Shown piece after piece: positions 1 through 10,450 of a DNA stretch of 64,000 nucleotides. Numbering within the stretch: position 1 is the stretch's first letter; each line of letters begins with the position of its first letter. The stretch is from Streptosporangiaceae bacterium (GTDB taxonomy: Bacteria > Actinomycetota > Actinomycetes > Streptosporangiales > Streptosporangiaceae): contig JAICYD010000019.1 of NCBI GenBank assembly GCA_025934375.1, positions 1 to 64,000 on the forward strand, given 5' to 3'. The notes under the pieces were generated by a model. That model saw nothing but the letters and a program-made list of their open reading frames with translations, was not told the DNA's origin and made no database searches. Both the position numbers and the translations under genes were made by a program.

Positions 1-444
1 CGTCCCCGCCACGGTGACGGCGACCTGCATCGGCCCGTACTGGGTGCTGGCCACCGAGCCGGTGACCGTCCGAGCGCTGCCGGCCGCGCGGCCGCCTGCT
101 CCCGTCGCCCCGCTGCCCCCGCCCGTCGTGGCCGCGGGCGTCGCCGTGCTCCCGGGCGTCGCCGTGCTTCCTTGCTGTGCCGTGCTCCCTTGCTGTGCCG
201 TGCTCCCTTGCTTCGCCGTGCTTCCTTGCTGTGCCGTGCTTCCTTGCTTCGCCGTGGCGCCGCCTTGCCCTCTTCCGTAGCCGGAGCCGATCCCCTGCGC
301 GGCCGGCGGGGTTGCCGGGGATGAGCCGGCCGCCGGGGCCGGCGAGACGGTGCTGGCCAGGGCGCCCACGGGGTGGGTCTTGAACGACAGCAGCGCGGCA
401 AGGCCGGCGACGGTCCCGCCAATGGTCAGAAGGGCGCGACGCAA
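1..444 (-). CDS. Secreted FMN-binding domain protein (partial, runs off left edge)
   Basis: The gene is read leftwards from a TTG at 444, which follows a strong GGAGG; it is cut by the window edge. Residues 1-24 look like a signal peptide (basic LRR, then an Ala/Leu-rich core). A low-complexity linker of about 80 residues follows, with a six-residue repeat QGSTAK/QGSTAQ. The visible end (TGSVASTQYGPMQVAVTV) resembles the start of the FMN-binding domain of NqrC/RnfG-type secreted flavoproteins. It begins 24 bp downstream of the flavocytochrome gene at 469-1854 and is probably co-transcribed with it. That pairing suggests extracytoplasmic electron transfer. The FMN-attachment residue lies outside the window, so the family call rests on the first residues of the domain and on context. 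Confidence 0.7.
   Translation of the reverse strand, partial: MRRALLTIGGTVAGLAALLSFKTHPVGALASTVSPAPAAGSSPATPPAAQGIGSGYGRGQGGATAKQGSTAQQGSTAKQGSTAQQGSTAQQGSTATPGSTATPAATTGGGSGATGAGGRAAGSARTVTGSVASTQYGPMQVAVTVAGT
143..250. repeat. 18 bp in-frame tandem repeat in FMN-binding protein linker
   Basis: Six consecutive 18 bp units (gccgtgctyccttgctkt type) run from 143 to 250. On the coding minus strand they encode six-residue units QGSTAK/QGSTAQ/PGSTAT. The period is six codons, so gain or loss of a unit would only change the length of the linker between signal peptide and FMN domain. Confidence 0.9.
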
Positions 445-468
445 GAGGAGCCTCCCTGTAGGTAGCGG

Positions 469-1854
469 TCAAAAATCGAACGTCTCGTGGTGGATGCGGC
501 GACGCCGGAGGCCGCTGGCGCGCAGCGCGGCGACCACGGCCCGCGTCATCCCGGCGGGGCCGCACACATATGCCTCGTACCGGTGCAGCCCGGGCACCAT
601 CGCGCGCAGGTACAGCGCCGACAGCGGGTCATAGCCCAGCCGGGCCCGCGACCCGACGACGTAGTGGACGACGGCTCCCCGGTCGGCCGCGATGGCGTCC
701 AGCTCCTGGCGGAACACGATGTCCCGGGGGTTGCTGGCCCGGTAGATGAGCGTGATCCCCTCCGACATCCGCCGTGGCAGCGCGGCGAACATCGCGCGGA
801 TCGGGGTGATGCCGACGCCCCCCGCGACCAGCAGGACCCGGCGGCCGCTCAGCGCGGGCGTGAACGCGCCGTACGGCCCTTCCGCGATGACCCGGGTGCC
901 GGGCCGCAACGACGACAGCGAGCCACTATGGTCACCGCGGGCCTTGACGGTGATCCGCATCATGTCCGGGCGCGGCATCGCCGACAGCGAGTACGGGTGG
1001 GACTGCCAGGCCAGCGACCGGGCCAGGAACCGCCAGCGGAAGAACTGGCCCGGCTCGGCGCCCAGCGCGTCCAGGTCCCGGCCGGTGATGTAGACCGAGA
1101 CGATCCCCGGCGCCTCCGGCCGCACCCCGGCGACGGTGAACCGGTGCCGGGCGAACATCAGCAGCGGCGTGACGAGCCGGTACCACGCGATCAGCCCGCC
1201 GATCAGGGCATACAGCGAGGACCAGGCGACCCGCGCGGCCAGGTTCCCCGCGAATGAGGCGCCATCCGCGAACTGGTGGCTGAATGCCAGCGCGATCGCC
1301 AGGTAGGTGTACAGGTGGGCGTAGTACCAGGTCTCGTAGGCCAGGCGGCGGCGCGCCGCGCGAGCGGAGAACGCGGCGATGCCCAGCAGCAGGAACCAGG
1401 CCACCGTCGCCATCAGGACATCTGGATAGCTGGTCAGCAGGGTGACCGCCTCGCTGGTCACCGACTCATGCGCGGTGACCGCGTAGCCCCAGGTGATGGC
1501 CAGGACGTGGCCGGTGACCAGGGAGATGACGTACCGGCCGCCCATCGCGTGCCAGCGCGCCAGCCGGTCGGCCCCGATGCCGCGCTCCAGCGGCGGGAGC
1601 CGGGCCATGAGCGCGACCAGGACGACGAACCCGTACCCGGACAGCAGGCCGAGGACCTGGCCGGCTCCGGTCAGCATCGCGCCGAAGCCGTGAATCACCG
1701 GGGTGTCGCGCCACCACAGGCTCACCACGGCCATCGCGCCGAGGCCGATGACGGCCAGGACCACGCCGGGAATGGCGGGCCGGGTGACCCGTCGCGGCGC
1801 CCGGGCCGTCCGCACGGACGACGGGGCAGGGACAGTCCGGGTTATCGGGACCAC
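469..1854 (-). CDS. Ferric-reductase-like membrane flavocytochrome (FAD/NAD(P)H oxidoreductase)
   Basis: This 461-residue protein has an N-terminal bundle of about six membrane segments (residues about 25-215) with paired His residues of the ferric-reductase heme type (WHAMGG, TGHVL, YAHLYTYL, FSHQF). A ferredoxin-NADP reductase module follows. HPYSLS is the FAD-binding strand, GGVGITPIRAM the pyridine-nucleotide loop, and YVCGPAGM the C-terminal NAD(P)H motif. It should move electrons from cytosolic NAD(P)H through FAD and heme across the membrane. A GTG at 1869 is possible, but the GGGAGGT lies just downstream of it and 7 nt before a GTG at 1854, so I chose 1854. The FMN-binding secreted protein next door is a plausible electron acceptor. 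Confidence 0.85.
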   Translation of the reverse strand: MVPITRTVPAPSSVRTARAPRRVTRPAIPGVVLAVIGLGAMAVVSLWWRDTPVIHGFGAMLTGAGQVLGLLSGYGFVVLVALMARLPPLERGIGADRLARWHAMGGRYVISLVTGHVLAITWGYAVTAHESVTSEAVTLLTSYPDVLMATVAWFLLLGIAAFSARAARRRLAYETWYYAHLYTYLAIALAFSHQFADGASFAGNLAARVAWSSLYALIGGLIAWYRLVTPLLMFARHRFTVAGVRPEAPGIVSVYITGRDLDALGAEPGQFFRWRFLARSLAWQSHPYSLSAMPRPDMMRITVKARGDHSGSLSSLRPGTRVIAEGPYGAFTPALSGRRVLLVAGGVGITPIRAMFAALPRRMSEGITLIYRASNPRDIVFRQELDAIAADRGAVVHYVVGSRARLGYDPLSALYLRAMVPGLHRYEAYVCGPAGMTRAVVAALRASGLRRRRIHHETFDF

Positions 1855-2121
1855 GGTCGTACCTCCCACGGAGCGCGTGCTGTGCCTACACCTCCGTGAT
1901 ACGGGAAGCGCACTCCCATGGTTTAGTTCCGGGTGGCCACGTAAGCCCGACTTAATGCTTTACCAACCAGTTACATAGTTTCCAGAGCCAGCGCAGAGCC
2001 GCAGCCCACCAGGAGTCAGGGCCGGGTCACTACCAGCAGCGTCACTAGCAGCCGGGGCCTGGGGGCTAACGCGCCCGGCCGGGTGACGGACCCGGCCGGG
2101 TTGGCGAATGGCGGTGAGGGG

Positions 2122-2892
2122 CTAGAAGGCCGCCGAGGCGAGGACGGTGCCGTCCTGGGCGACCACCTGGGCAGTGCTCAGCGAGCCGCTCAGCCCCTTG
2201 ACGTCGAACTTCCAGGAGCCGTATCCGTGGTCCAGCGTGGCCACGCCAACGTCCACGACCTTCCCGTCGGACCCGATCACCTGGCAGGTCACGATTTCGT
2301 CGCCTCGTTCGAGGTCCACCGACATGATGACCGACTTGCTATCACCGGAGGCCCAGACGTGCCCGACCCTCTGGTTACTGGCCGACATCAGCGTGGCGGA
2401 GCTCATGATGGAGGCGGCACCCGGTTGGGTGGTGGCGACCCGCATGCCCCAACCGCCGACGCCCGCGCCGACGATGGCGATGGCGACCGCCGCGGTGGCC
2501 AGCAGCTGGCGTGGCCGTGAGGTAGTCCGCCCGGACCGCCTCGCGGACGCCCGCCGGTGACCCGGGTGGCGCGTGCCCGACAGACTGCGGTCGGCCACCA
2601 TGGGGATCGTCACGGCGCGGCCGGGGAACGATGGAGCGGGCAGGCCTGGCGCCAGGAGTCCCAGCCGGTCCAGCACGCGGGTCTCGAACCCGGCGGGCGG
2701 TTCGGCCGGGGGCAGCAGCCCGAGGAGCTCATCACCGGTCGCCATCAGCTTGTGCACGTCTTCGCGGCACGTCTCGCAGCGGTCCAGGTGCTCGATCGCG
2801 TCAGCGCGCTCGCGGCCGGTTAGGACGCCGAGCGCCAGCTCGGCGGCGACATCGGCCAGCATGGCGCAGCTCATCTCGTTCATCTCACTCAT
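2122..2892 (-). CDS. RskA-type anti-sigma factor
   Basis: This 256-residue membrane anti-sigma factor has an N-terminal zinc-finger-like segment (HLDRCETC, residues about 35-42), a basic linker, one membrane span (residues about 131-150, Ala/Val-rich) and an extracytoplasmic RskA-like domain ending in the typical beta-rich pattern (DGKVVDVG, GLSGSL, AQDGTVLAS). Its ATG overlaps the end of the sigma factor gene by 8 bp, so translation is coupled, as in sigK-rskA pairs. Known family behaviour is to hold the ECF sigma factor at the membrane until regulated proteolysis. Confidence 0.85.
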   Translation of the reverse strand: MSEMNEMSCAMLADVAAELALGVLTGRERADAIEHLDRCETCREDVHKLMATGDELLGLLPPAEPPAGFETRVLDRLGLLAPGLPAPSFPGRAVTIPMVADRSLSGTRHPGHRRASARRSGRTTSRPRQLLATAAVAIAIVGAGVGGWGMRVATTQPGAASIMSSATLMSASNQRVGHVWASGDSKSVIMSVDLERGDEIVTCQVIGSDGKVVDVGVATLDHGYGSWKFDVKGLSGSLSTAQVVAQDGTVLASAAF

Positions 2893-3457
2893 CGCCTACG
2901 TCCTCCGGGAGGTAGGCGGCCCGCAGTTTCTGCATGCCGTCTCGTATCCGGGTCTTGGCCGTTCCCAGAGGGATCGCCTCTAGGTCTGCGACCTGACGAG
3001 CCGTCATCCCGTAGATGCCGGCCATGGCCACCGCCCGCGCCTGCGGGGCGGGCAATTGCCCCAGCGCCTTGCGCAGCCCCGCGGCGCTGTCGCGGGCGAC
3101 GGTCAGCCGCTCGGGGCTGTCCGTCATCGCGGCCAGGACCACCGGCAGGTCGTCGGGGTCCATGGGCAGCGATGCCCGGGCCCTGACTACGTCGATCGCC
3201 AGATTGTGCGTGATCGTCGTCAGCCAGGCGCGGACGGAACCGCGCCGCGTGTCGTACACGGCGGCGTGTCGCCACGCGGATTCGAAGGCCTGCTGGGCGA
3301 CGTCCTCGGCGGTATTCGGGTCGCCCGTCACGGCCACCGCGACGCCGAACACGATCCGCTGGAACCGGCGCACGAAGGCCACGGCGAGCTCGGCGTCTCC
3401 GGCGCCGAGGCCGGCGAGCAGCGCGTCATCCGGTAGCCGCTCGCCTGGTGATGCCAT
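2885..3457 (-). CDS. ECF sigma factor, SigK-like
   Basis: This 190-residue ECF sigma-70 factor has region 2 (residues about 25-95, AEDVAQQAFESAWR, VRAWLTTITHNLAID) and region 4 (residues about 130-185, QLPAPQARAVAM, GMTARQVADLEA, LGTAKTRI). An upstream in-frame GTG would add 55 unrelated residues that overlap the neighbouring gene. The ATG at 3457 starts the conserved part and follows GGGGAAG. The stop overlaps the RskA-type anti-sigma start by 8 bp. A promoter-like site at 3476-3501 matches one upstream of the lipoprotein gene at 5961, which suggests autoregulation. Confidence 0.87.
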   Translation of the reverse strand: MASPGERLPDDALLAGLGAGDAELAVAFVRRFQRIVFGVAVAVTGDPNTAEDVAQQAFESAWRHAAVYDTRRGSVRAWLTTITHNLAIDVVRARASLPMDPDDLPVVLAAMTDSPERLTVARDSAAGLRKALGQLPAPQARAVAMAGIYGMTARQVADLEAIPLGTAKTRIRDGMQKLRAAYLPEDVGDE

Positions 3458-3467
3458 CTTCCCCACG

Positions 3468-3956
3468 TCACGATGTACGGGACGAGGCGTGCGATGGATT
3501 GCTTTGTACCTTAACGGCCGGAGAAGCGAGCGCGAGGATGGCCGCCCCGACGAGCAGCACCGCCCCGCCGCCGAACTCCACGTACAGCGAAAGTACGGTA
3601 TAGGGCACTTTGAAGCTTTCATGCAGGCCGAACAGCCCGTAGTTGGCGCTGATCAGCAGCCCGGCCGCGGTGGCGATGAGCGTGGCCGCGCTGACAAGCT
3701 GCAGCGCCAGCCCGCGCCAGATCACCAGCGGGATGGCGAGCAGGATGCAGGCGATTCCCTGGGCCAGGAACAGCGGCCCGATGGTGTGGATGTCCTTGTA
3801 GCCGTCGGCCCACAGCTTGAGGTGGATCCAGGCGGACCAGATGAGCATCGCGGCGCCGGCCAGGGCCAGGATGCTAGCCGTCCAGCGGGCCACTGGGGAC
3901 CCGACAGTGCCCGGTCGCCGTAGCAGGAGCCGGACGATGGAATCGCGGCTGATCAT
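3468..3956 (-). CDS. Small integral membrane protein (four membrane segments)
   Basis: This 162-residue protein has four hydrophobic segments (residues about 23-42, 57-76, 84-105 and 117-140) and a WIHLKLW motif after the first, a pattern seen in DoxX-like or uncharacterised actinobacterial membrane proteins. The ATG at 3956 follows a clear TTTGGAGGAACC; the longer reading frame to 4070 starts inside the permease gene and has no comparable signal. The stop lies 11 bp before the sigma start, so the sigma promoter sits inside this gene's 3' end. A 7 bp stem (GAGCCCT/AGGGCTC) just upstream may attenuate read-through from the permease. The function is unknown. Confidence 0.7.
   Translation of the reverse strand: MISRDSIVRLLLRRPGTVGSPVARWTASILALAGAAMLIWSAWIHLKLWADGYKDIHTIGPLFLAQGIACILLAIPLVIWRGLALQLVSAATLIATAAGLLISANYGLFGLHESFKVPYTVLSLYVEFGGGAVLLVGAAILALASPAVKVQSNPSHASSRTS
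3476..3501 (-). promoter_or_regulatory. Candidate ECF promoter of the sigma/anti-sigma operon
   Basis: On the minus strand CAATCC (3501-3496) and CCGTA (3480-3476) are separated by 15 bp, about 20 bp upstream of the sigma start. The same two boxes with 16 bp spacing occur at 6061-6035. They resemble the CCATCC/CCGAAT layout reported for SigK promoters in mycobacteria. The match was found by eye. Confidence 0.45.
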
Positions 3957-3994
3957 GGTTCCTCCAAACTGACGAGCCCTGGGGAAAGGGCTCA

Positions 3995-5314
3995 TCAGGT
4001 ACTCGTTACCTGAATTGTCGTCCACAGCCCGTACACTGCGAACGCACTGGCGGCCACGGTAAGTGTCCAAGCGGGCACTGCCCGCTTATTCTGCCGGACC
4101 GCGAACCTGGGGTAGACGGCGAACACCACCAGCTGGCTGAGCCACAGCGCGGCCAGCGACGGGGTGATCAGCGAATCGTAGATTTTGTCGGGGTTGATGA
4201 GCATGACCGGCGCGAAGCCGACCATGATAGCGCCGATGCCGATGATCACCGGGCGCAGCGGCCAGCCCGTCACCGCGGTGGCGAGCCTGCTCAGCGCCAG
4301 GTACTCGACCAGGATGACCCCAGCGACGCTGGCCGCCACCCCGATCCCGACGGTCACGCCGAAGCCATGCCCGCCGAACGCGCTCGCGACCGTCATCCCC
4401 GGAATCGGGGTCCTCGCGAACCCCGGAAGCCCGGCCAGCGGGGCGACCGCCGCGATGATGACCACCACGGTGGCCGCGTAGGCGGTCAGCAGCCCGGTCC
4501 GGATAATCCGGAACGAGCCGTTGGCCCCCGTGATCTTCTTGTTGCCAGTCGCCGCGGCCAGGCGGGCAGGGCCGCTGGCCGCTGCGGCAGCCGTCCCGCC
4601 CGCCCGCCGGGCGCCCAGGTCCGCGCTCAGGAAGAACGGGAGGCTGCTGCAGATGTACAGCAGTGCCGTCTGCCCCGAGGCGATGGCCAGCGACCCGGCC
4701 GGGGCGCTGGCGCCGAAGGTAGAGGCCGGCGTGCCGACGTTGGCCAGGGTCAGCCCGCCGAGGGCGCCGGCGATCGCGAGCTGTCCGACCGCGAGAACCC
4801 CGGTGACGATGAGGGTGACGCGCCGCCCGGCGATCATCACGGCGGCGATCATCACCGGGATCGCGATCTCCAGCAAGGTCTGGTAACGCCGTTCCCCCGG
4901 TAGCACCGCGGGCAGGGTGTCATAGACAATCTGCGCCGTGGTGTACACCAGGTACAGCAGGTAGCTGATGGTCCACAGGCCAGCCTGAGCCAGGGCGACC
5001 CGGCGGCCGGCGGCGGCCTCCACGAACCCGTACAGTCCGCCGGGGGCGTCAACCTCCCGCGCGTAGCTGAGCCAGATCCATATCGGCACGCTGAACACGA
5101 CCGCCGCCGCCACCATCGCCAGTCCCGCCGAGGACTCGGCGTTCTGGGCGATGCTCGGCGCGTACAGCGCCGCGAGCGCCAGCGGGCCGCCAGTCGCCGT
5201 GACGGCCACGCCGGTGAAGCCCCACAGGCTGATCGGCCGCGCCCCCGTCACGCGTTGCGGCCGGCCAGTACCAGCGGGGTTTCTGCCCGAGACCCGGGCC
5301 AGGAACGTCGTCAC
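3995..5314 (-). CDS. APC-superfamily amino acid permease-like transporter
   Basis: This 439-residue protein is strongly hydrophobic and has about 12 membrane segments. The N-terminal SLWGFTGVAVTATGGPLALAA resembles the unwound first helix of the amino acid-polyamine-organocation superfamily. A positively charged loop (residues about 235-260, Ala/Arg-rich) lies mid-protein. The substrate cannot be inferred. It lies 8 bp downstream of the lipoprotein gene and is probably transcribed with it from the site at 6035-6061, so it may belong to the SigK-like regulon. Confidence 0.72.
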   Translation of the reverse strand: MTTFLARVSGRNPAGTGRPQRVTGARPISLWGFTGVAVTATGGPLALAALYAPSIAQNAESSAGLAMVAAAVVFSVPIWIWLSYAREVDAPGGLYGFVEAAAGRRVALAQAGLWTISYLLYLVYTTAQIVYDTLPAVLPGERRYQTLLEIAIPVMIAAVMIAGRRVTLIVTGVLAVGQLAIAGALGGLTLANVGTPASTFGASAPAGSLAIASGQTALLYICSSLPFFLSADLGARRAGGTAAAAASGPARLAAATGNKKITGANGSFRIIRTGLLTAYAATVVVIIAAVAPLAGLPGFARTPIPGMTVASAFGGHGFGVTVGIGVAASVAGVILVEYLALSRLATAVTGWPLRPVIIGIGAIMVGFAPVMLINPDKIYDSLITPSLAALWLSQLVVFAVYPRFAVRQNKRAVPAWTLTVAASAFAVYGLWTTIQVTST

Positions 5315-5322
5315 CGGAAGGG

Positions 5323-5961
5323 TTACGACCAGCCGCCGCCAGCCGACTTGCTGGTCGGAGGCGCGGCCGGAGCGGAGGAGCCGGAACCGGAACCGGAACC
5401 GGACTTGCCGGGCGTGAAGCTCGTCACCGCCGCGGTCACGTCAGCGCCGGCCGGCGACACCAGGAACCACTTGCCGCCGAACTGGTCGCTGCCCTGCCCG
5501 CTGGCCGACCCGGGGCCGGAGTCGCCCGCGTAGTAGTACAACGGGTGCCCCATGTAGGTGACCTGCATTGTGCCGTCGGACCGCTTGAAGGTGCCCAGGT
5601 CACCGGACTGGGCGCCGCCTGCCGTGGTCACCGTCCCGGTCGCCGTCACCGCGGGCCACGCGCCCAGGCACGTGCCGTCGCAGGTGGACTTGCCACCGCT
5701 GTCCTTAGACCACAGGTACACGGCCTTACCGGATCCGTCGGTGAGGACCGTGCCCGCGGACGTGGACGCCGTCATGATGACCGTCGATCCGCTCAGGTTG
5801 CCGCCGCTGGCGGAGGAGGCTCCCCCGGCGGCGGCCCCACTGGCGGGCGGCGTGCTGCTGGTGCTCGCGCTGCTGCCGCAGGCCGCGGCCAGGAGTGCGG
5901 CCGCCAGCCCAAGGCCCAGCCTGGCGGGCACCGGAACCCGTCCTGGCATTGAGATGCTCAT
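5323..5961 (-). CDS. COG4315 family lipoprotein
   Basis: This 212-residue lipoprotein has a signal peptide with lipobox LAAAC (Cys about residue 28), a Ser/Ala-rich linker and two copies of the secreted repeat of the COG4315 family (LTDGSGKAVYLWSKD at about 75-89 and MGHPLYYYAGDS at about 140-151, with the Yx(F/W/Y)xxD pattern). It ends in a Gly/Ser-rich tail made of gggaaccgg-like hexamers. The CDGTCLGAW cysteine pair is typical of the family. RBS gggagaa precedes the ATG. The family often sits beside ECF sigma/anti-sigma genes in actinobacteria; the molecular role is unknown. Confidence 0.85.
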   Translation of the reverse strand: MSISMPGRVPVPARLGLGLAAALLAAACGSSASTSSTPPASGAAAGGASSASGGNLSGSTVIMTASTSAGTVLTDGSGKAVYLWSKDSGGKSTCDGTCLGAWPAVTATGTVTTAGGAQSGDLGTFKRSDGTMQVTYMGHPLYYYAGDSGPGSASGQGSDQFGGKWFLVSPAGADVTAAVTSFTPGKSGSGSGSGSSAPAAPPTSKSAGGGWS

Positions 5962-7802
<1,841 letters not shown>

Positions 7803-7803
<1 letters not shown>

Positions 7804-8945
7804 TGGCGTTCGCGGTGCGCGCGGGCTGGAAGGAAGAGCCTGAATCCATCACCGGGGCCGAGTACGTCGAGCCATCCGCTACCGCCCCGCTGGAGCCGGG
7901 GCAGCGGGTCGCGCACCTGTTCCCGCGCAGCGTCATGGAGGAGTACGTCCTGCAGCGGGTCACCGACCGGGTCTGGTGGGCCGGCCGCCACTTCTACAAC
8001 GCGCTGTTTTACGTCGGCGAGCGGGGCGTGCTGCTGCTAGACGTGCCGCTGGGCTCAGACACCGCGATCTTGAAGGCGGTCGGCGAGGTGACGAGCCTGC
8101 CGGTGACCGCGATCTGCTACTCGCACTTCCACGCCGATCACGTTGGCGGCGCGCGCAAGCTCGTCGCGGCGCTGGAGCGCGCGCCGCGCGTCATCGCCAG
8201 CGAGCACACCGATGCCTGGATGCGGGCGTTCGGCAGCGACCTGCCGCTGCCCACCGACGTCGTCCGGTGGCCGGACGGCGCGACCGAGTTCGAGGGCACC
8301 GAGGTACGGCTGGCGGGCCTGCCCCGGCCCGGCCATTCCATCGACCACTGCGCGTGGCTGCTGCCCGCCGAGCGGATCGGGCACTCGGCCGACCTGATCA
8401 ACATCGACCAGCTGCCGTTCGGCGGGTTCGCCGGGCAGGACCCGCTGGTGCTGTTCCGGCCCAACCTCCAGTTCGCCCGGGACCTCGACTTCGACTGGTT
8501 CTCCGGCGGGCACGGCAACATCGGCGAGAAGTCCGACTTCGACTTCTACCTCAGCTACCTGGACGAGGTCGCCCGGCTGGTGCAGGAGGAGGTGCCGCGA
8601 CCCGACTTCACCCCGGACCTGTCGCAGACCGACTACCTCGACGACATGGACGACGCGGCCAAGAACCGGCTGCTGTCGGAGGTCGACAACCACTTCGGGT
8701 TCTACCTCCATGGCCGCCAGATCGCGGCGGGCGAGGAGGTGCGGCCGCCCGCCGGTAACCCGTTCATGGCCGGCCCGGTCGGCGAGTGGGCCGCGCAGCG
8801 CGCCAAGGCCGTCGACGAGGCGGTCCCCCGCATCATCGAGCGGCTGCGCCCAACGTACGGCCGCATGTACAACTTCGACCACGCCCAGCCGGGCAACGTG
8901 CGTCTGATGGCGATGGCCATCCAGCCGACGCTGCCCAACCGCTAG
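7803..8945 (+). CDS. MBL-fold metallo-hydrolase
   Basis: This protein of about 380 residues has the metallo-beta-lactamase signature SHFHADHVGG (residues about 104-113), further metal ligands PRPGHSIDH (about 175-183) and SADLIN (about 196-201), and FSGGHGNIGEK (about 235-245). The C-terminal part contains a helical region reminiscent of alkylsulfatase-type MBL proteins. GTG at 7800 and ATG at 7803 are adjacent starts overlapping the ligM-like stop, so the two genes are translationally coupled. The substrate is unknown; context suggests processing of a product or partner compound of the demethylase. Confidence 0.8.
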
Positions 8946-9055
8946 CGACTCGAAAGGGCGCCATCCGGTCAATGCCGCGCGGGACGGTGCGGACGGCGCA
9001 GGCGGCCCGGAGTCGTTGGGGCGAATGCGGATCTTGGCTGTTACTGTTGCGCTCC

Positions 9056-9541
9056 ATGACGGTCGAGCGGGAGCACCTCAGCTGGCAGGCGTTCGGCGAC
9101 GCGTCCCGGGAGATGGCCCAGGCGATCGCGGATGACGGGTTCCGGCCGGACGTGATCTTGGCAATCGCCCGGGGCGGGCTGTTCCTCGCCGGGGCCTTGG
9201 GGTACGCCCTGACGGTGAAGAACCTGCACGTGATGAACGTGGAGTTCTACAACGGGGTGGGCAGCACGCTGGACATGCCGGTGATGCTGCCGCCGGTGCC
9301 GGAGCCGGTCGACTTCTCGGCCAAGAAGGTGCTCATCGCCGACGACGTGGCCGACTCGGGGCGCACGCTTGAGCTGGTCTACAGCTACGTCCGGGACTAC
9401 GTGGACGAGGCGCGCACCGCGGTGCTCTACGAGAAGCCGCGCTCCATCATCAAGTGCGACTACGCGTGGCGGCACACCGGCTTGTGGATCAACTTCCCGT
9501 GGAGCAGCCAGGAACCGGTCGTGCCGGGGCTTGGCTCCTGA
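9056..9541 (+). CDS. Phosphoribosyltransferase
   Basis: This 161-residue type I phosphoribosyltransferase has the PRPP-binding loop VLIADDVADSGRTL (residues about 91-104), an N-terminal IARGGLFLAGALG phosphate-binding segment (about 36-48), and a hood-like C terminus ending INFPWS, similar to xanthine/hypoxanthine phosphoribosyltransferases of the XPRT-like subgroup. The ATG at 9056 starts the conserved domain; the longer frame is unrelated upstream sequence. It lies about 110 bp after the MBL gene on the same strand. Confidence 0.82.
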   Translation: MTVEREHLSWQAFGDASREMAQAIADDGFRPDVILAIARGGLFLAGALGYALTVKNLHVMNVEFYNGVGSTLDMPVMLPPVPEPVDFSAKKVLIADDVADSGRTLELVYSYVRDYVDEARTAVLYEKPRSIIKCDYAWRHTGLWINFPWSSQEPVVPGLGS

Positions 9542-9650
9542 CACCGGGACGCGCTGCTGGCGGGTGGTGACTGTCGGGAATGCCGGGCGCCTGAATGCGT
9601 TATAGGCCAGCGGAGGCAACAGGCCAAATCGCTTTAACCGAGGAGCAACC

Positions 9651-10025
9651 GTGAGCACCGTCGCCCTGACTGAGGACACCTTCGAGGAGATCGTCACCAA
9701 GGAGGGCATCACCCTGGTCGACTGGTGGGCGTCGTGGTGCGGGCCGTGCCGGGCGTTCGGGCCGGTCTACGAGGCGGCGAGCACCAAGCACTCCGACATC
9801 ACGTTCGGCAAGATCGACACCGACGCGAACCAGGGGCTGGCCGGCGCCGCGCAGATCACGTCCATCCCCACCCTGATGGCGTTCCGGGACGGCATCCTCG
9901 TCTTCTCCCAGCCGGGCGCGCTCCCGGCCCCGGCCCTCGAGCAGGTCATCCAGGCCGTCCGCGACCTCAACATGGACGAGGTCCGCGCCGAGATCGCCTC
10001 CCAGGCCGGCAGCCCCGTCCAGTAA
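9651..10025 (+). CDS. trxA: Thioredoxin
   Basis: This 124-residue thioredoxin has the active site WASWCGPCRAF (Cys residues about 30 and 33), the cis-proline loop TSIPT (about residues 72-76) and a C-terminal helix. The GTG at 9651 follows GAGGAGCAACC. It reduces disulfides in cytosolic partners. It is monocistronic: a 110 bp gap precedes it and a strong hairpin follows at 10114-10141. Confidence 0.92.
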   Translation: MSTVALTEDTFEEIVTKEGITLVDWWASWCGPCRAFGPVYEAASTKHSDITFGKIDTDANQGLAGAAQITSIPTLMAFRDGILVFSQPGALPAPALEQVIQAVRDLNMDEVRAEIASQAGSPVQ

Positions 10026-10113
10026 CGGGCCGTCCGTAACGAACGGTGCCCGGCGGCGGACTGACCTGTGGCGTACCGGATCCTCGCCTGCCTTCACTGA
10101 CCGTAGCAGAGCC

Positions 10114-10141
10114 GAAGGCCGCGGATCGCTCCGCGGCCTTC
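10114..10141 (+). terminator. Hairpin terminator after the thioredoxin gene
   Basis: Perfect 11 bp stem GAAGGCCGCGG / CCGCGGCCTTC with a 6 nt loop. There is no T-tract, as is usual in very GC-rich actinobacteria. Confidence 0.7.
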
Positions 10142-10188
10142 GAACTCACCCCACTCCACGCCATGCCATGGCACAGCGGCCCCCGCCT

Positions 10189-10299
10189 TTAGAACTGGTC
10201 CGGTGAGGAACCGATGAAGGCCTGCAGGCCAGGATCAGCGAAGAACTGACGGAACCTGACGGTGTCCCCCTGGAACCTCGCGATGGCGATAACGCTCAT
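10189..10299 (-). pseudogene. Internally deleted remnant of a small conserved protein
   Basis: A 36-codon frame with a good RBS (GGGAGGG) starts at 10299. Its first half (VIAIARFQGDTVRFRQ) reads like the N terminus and its second half (FFADPGLQAFIG...PDQF) like the C terminus of a roughly 95-residue family of antibiotic-biosynthesis-monooxygenase-like proteins. The middle is missing and the junction is in frame. The family assignment is from memory of such sequences. It could still be translated as a micro-protein. Confidence 0.5.
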
Positions 10300-10450
10300 G
10301 ATCTCGGGCCCTCCCCTGCCCTGTGATGCGCGCAGGCACACCCCTTCTGGAATAGATACGTCACCGCTGCCGGGGACGGATCACTGTGCCGCCGATGAAA
10401 TTGCACGAGTTTCATTGCCGGCGGCCGGGAGGCGCTGTTAGCGTGACGTC

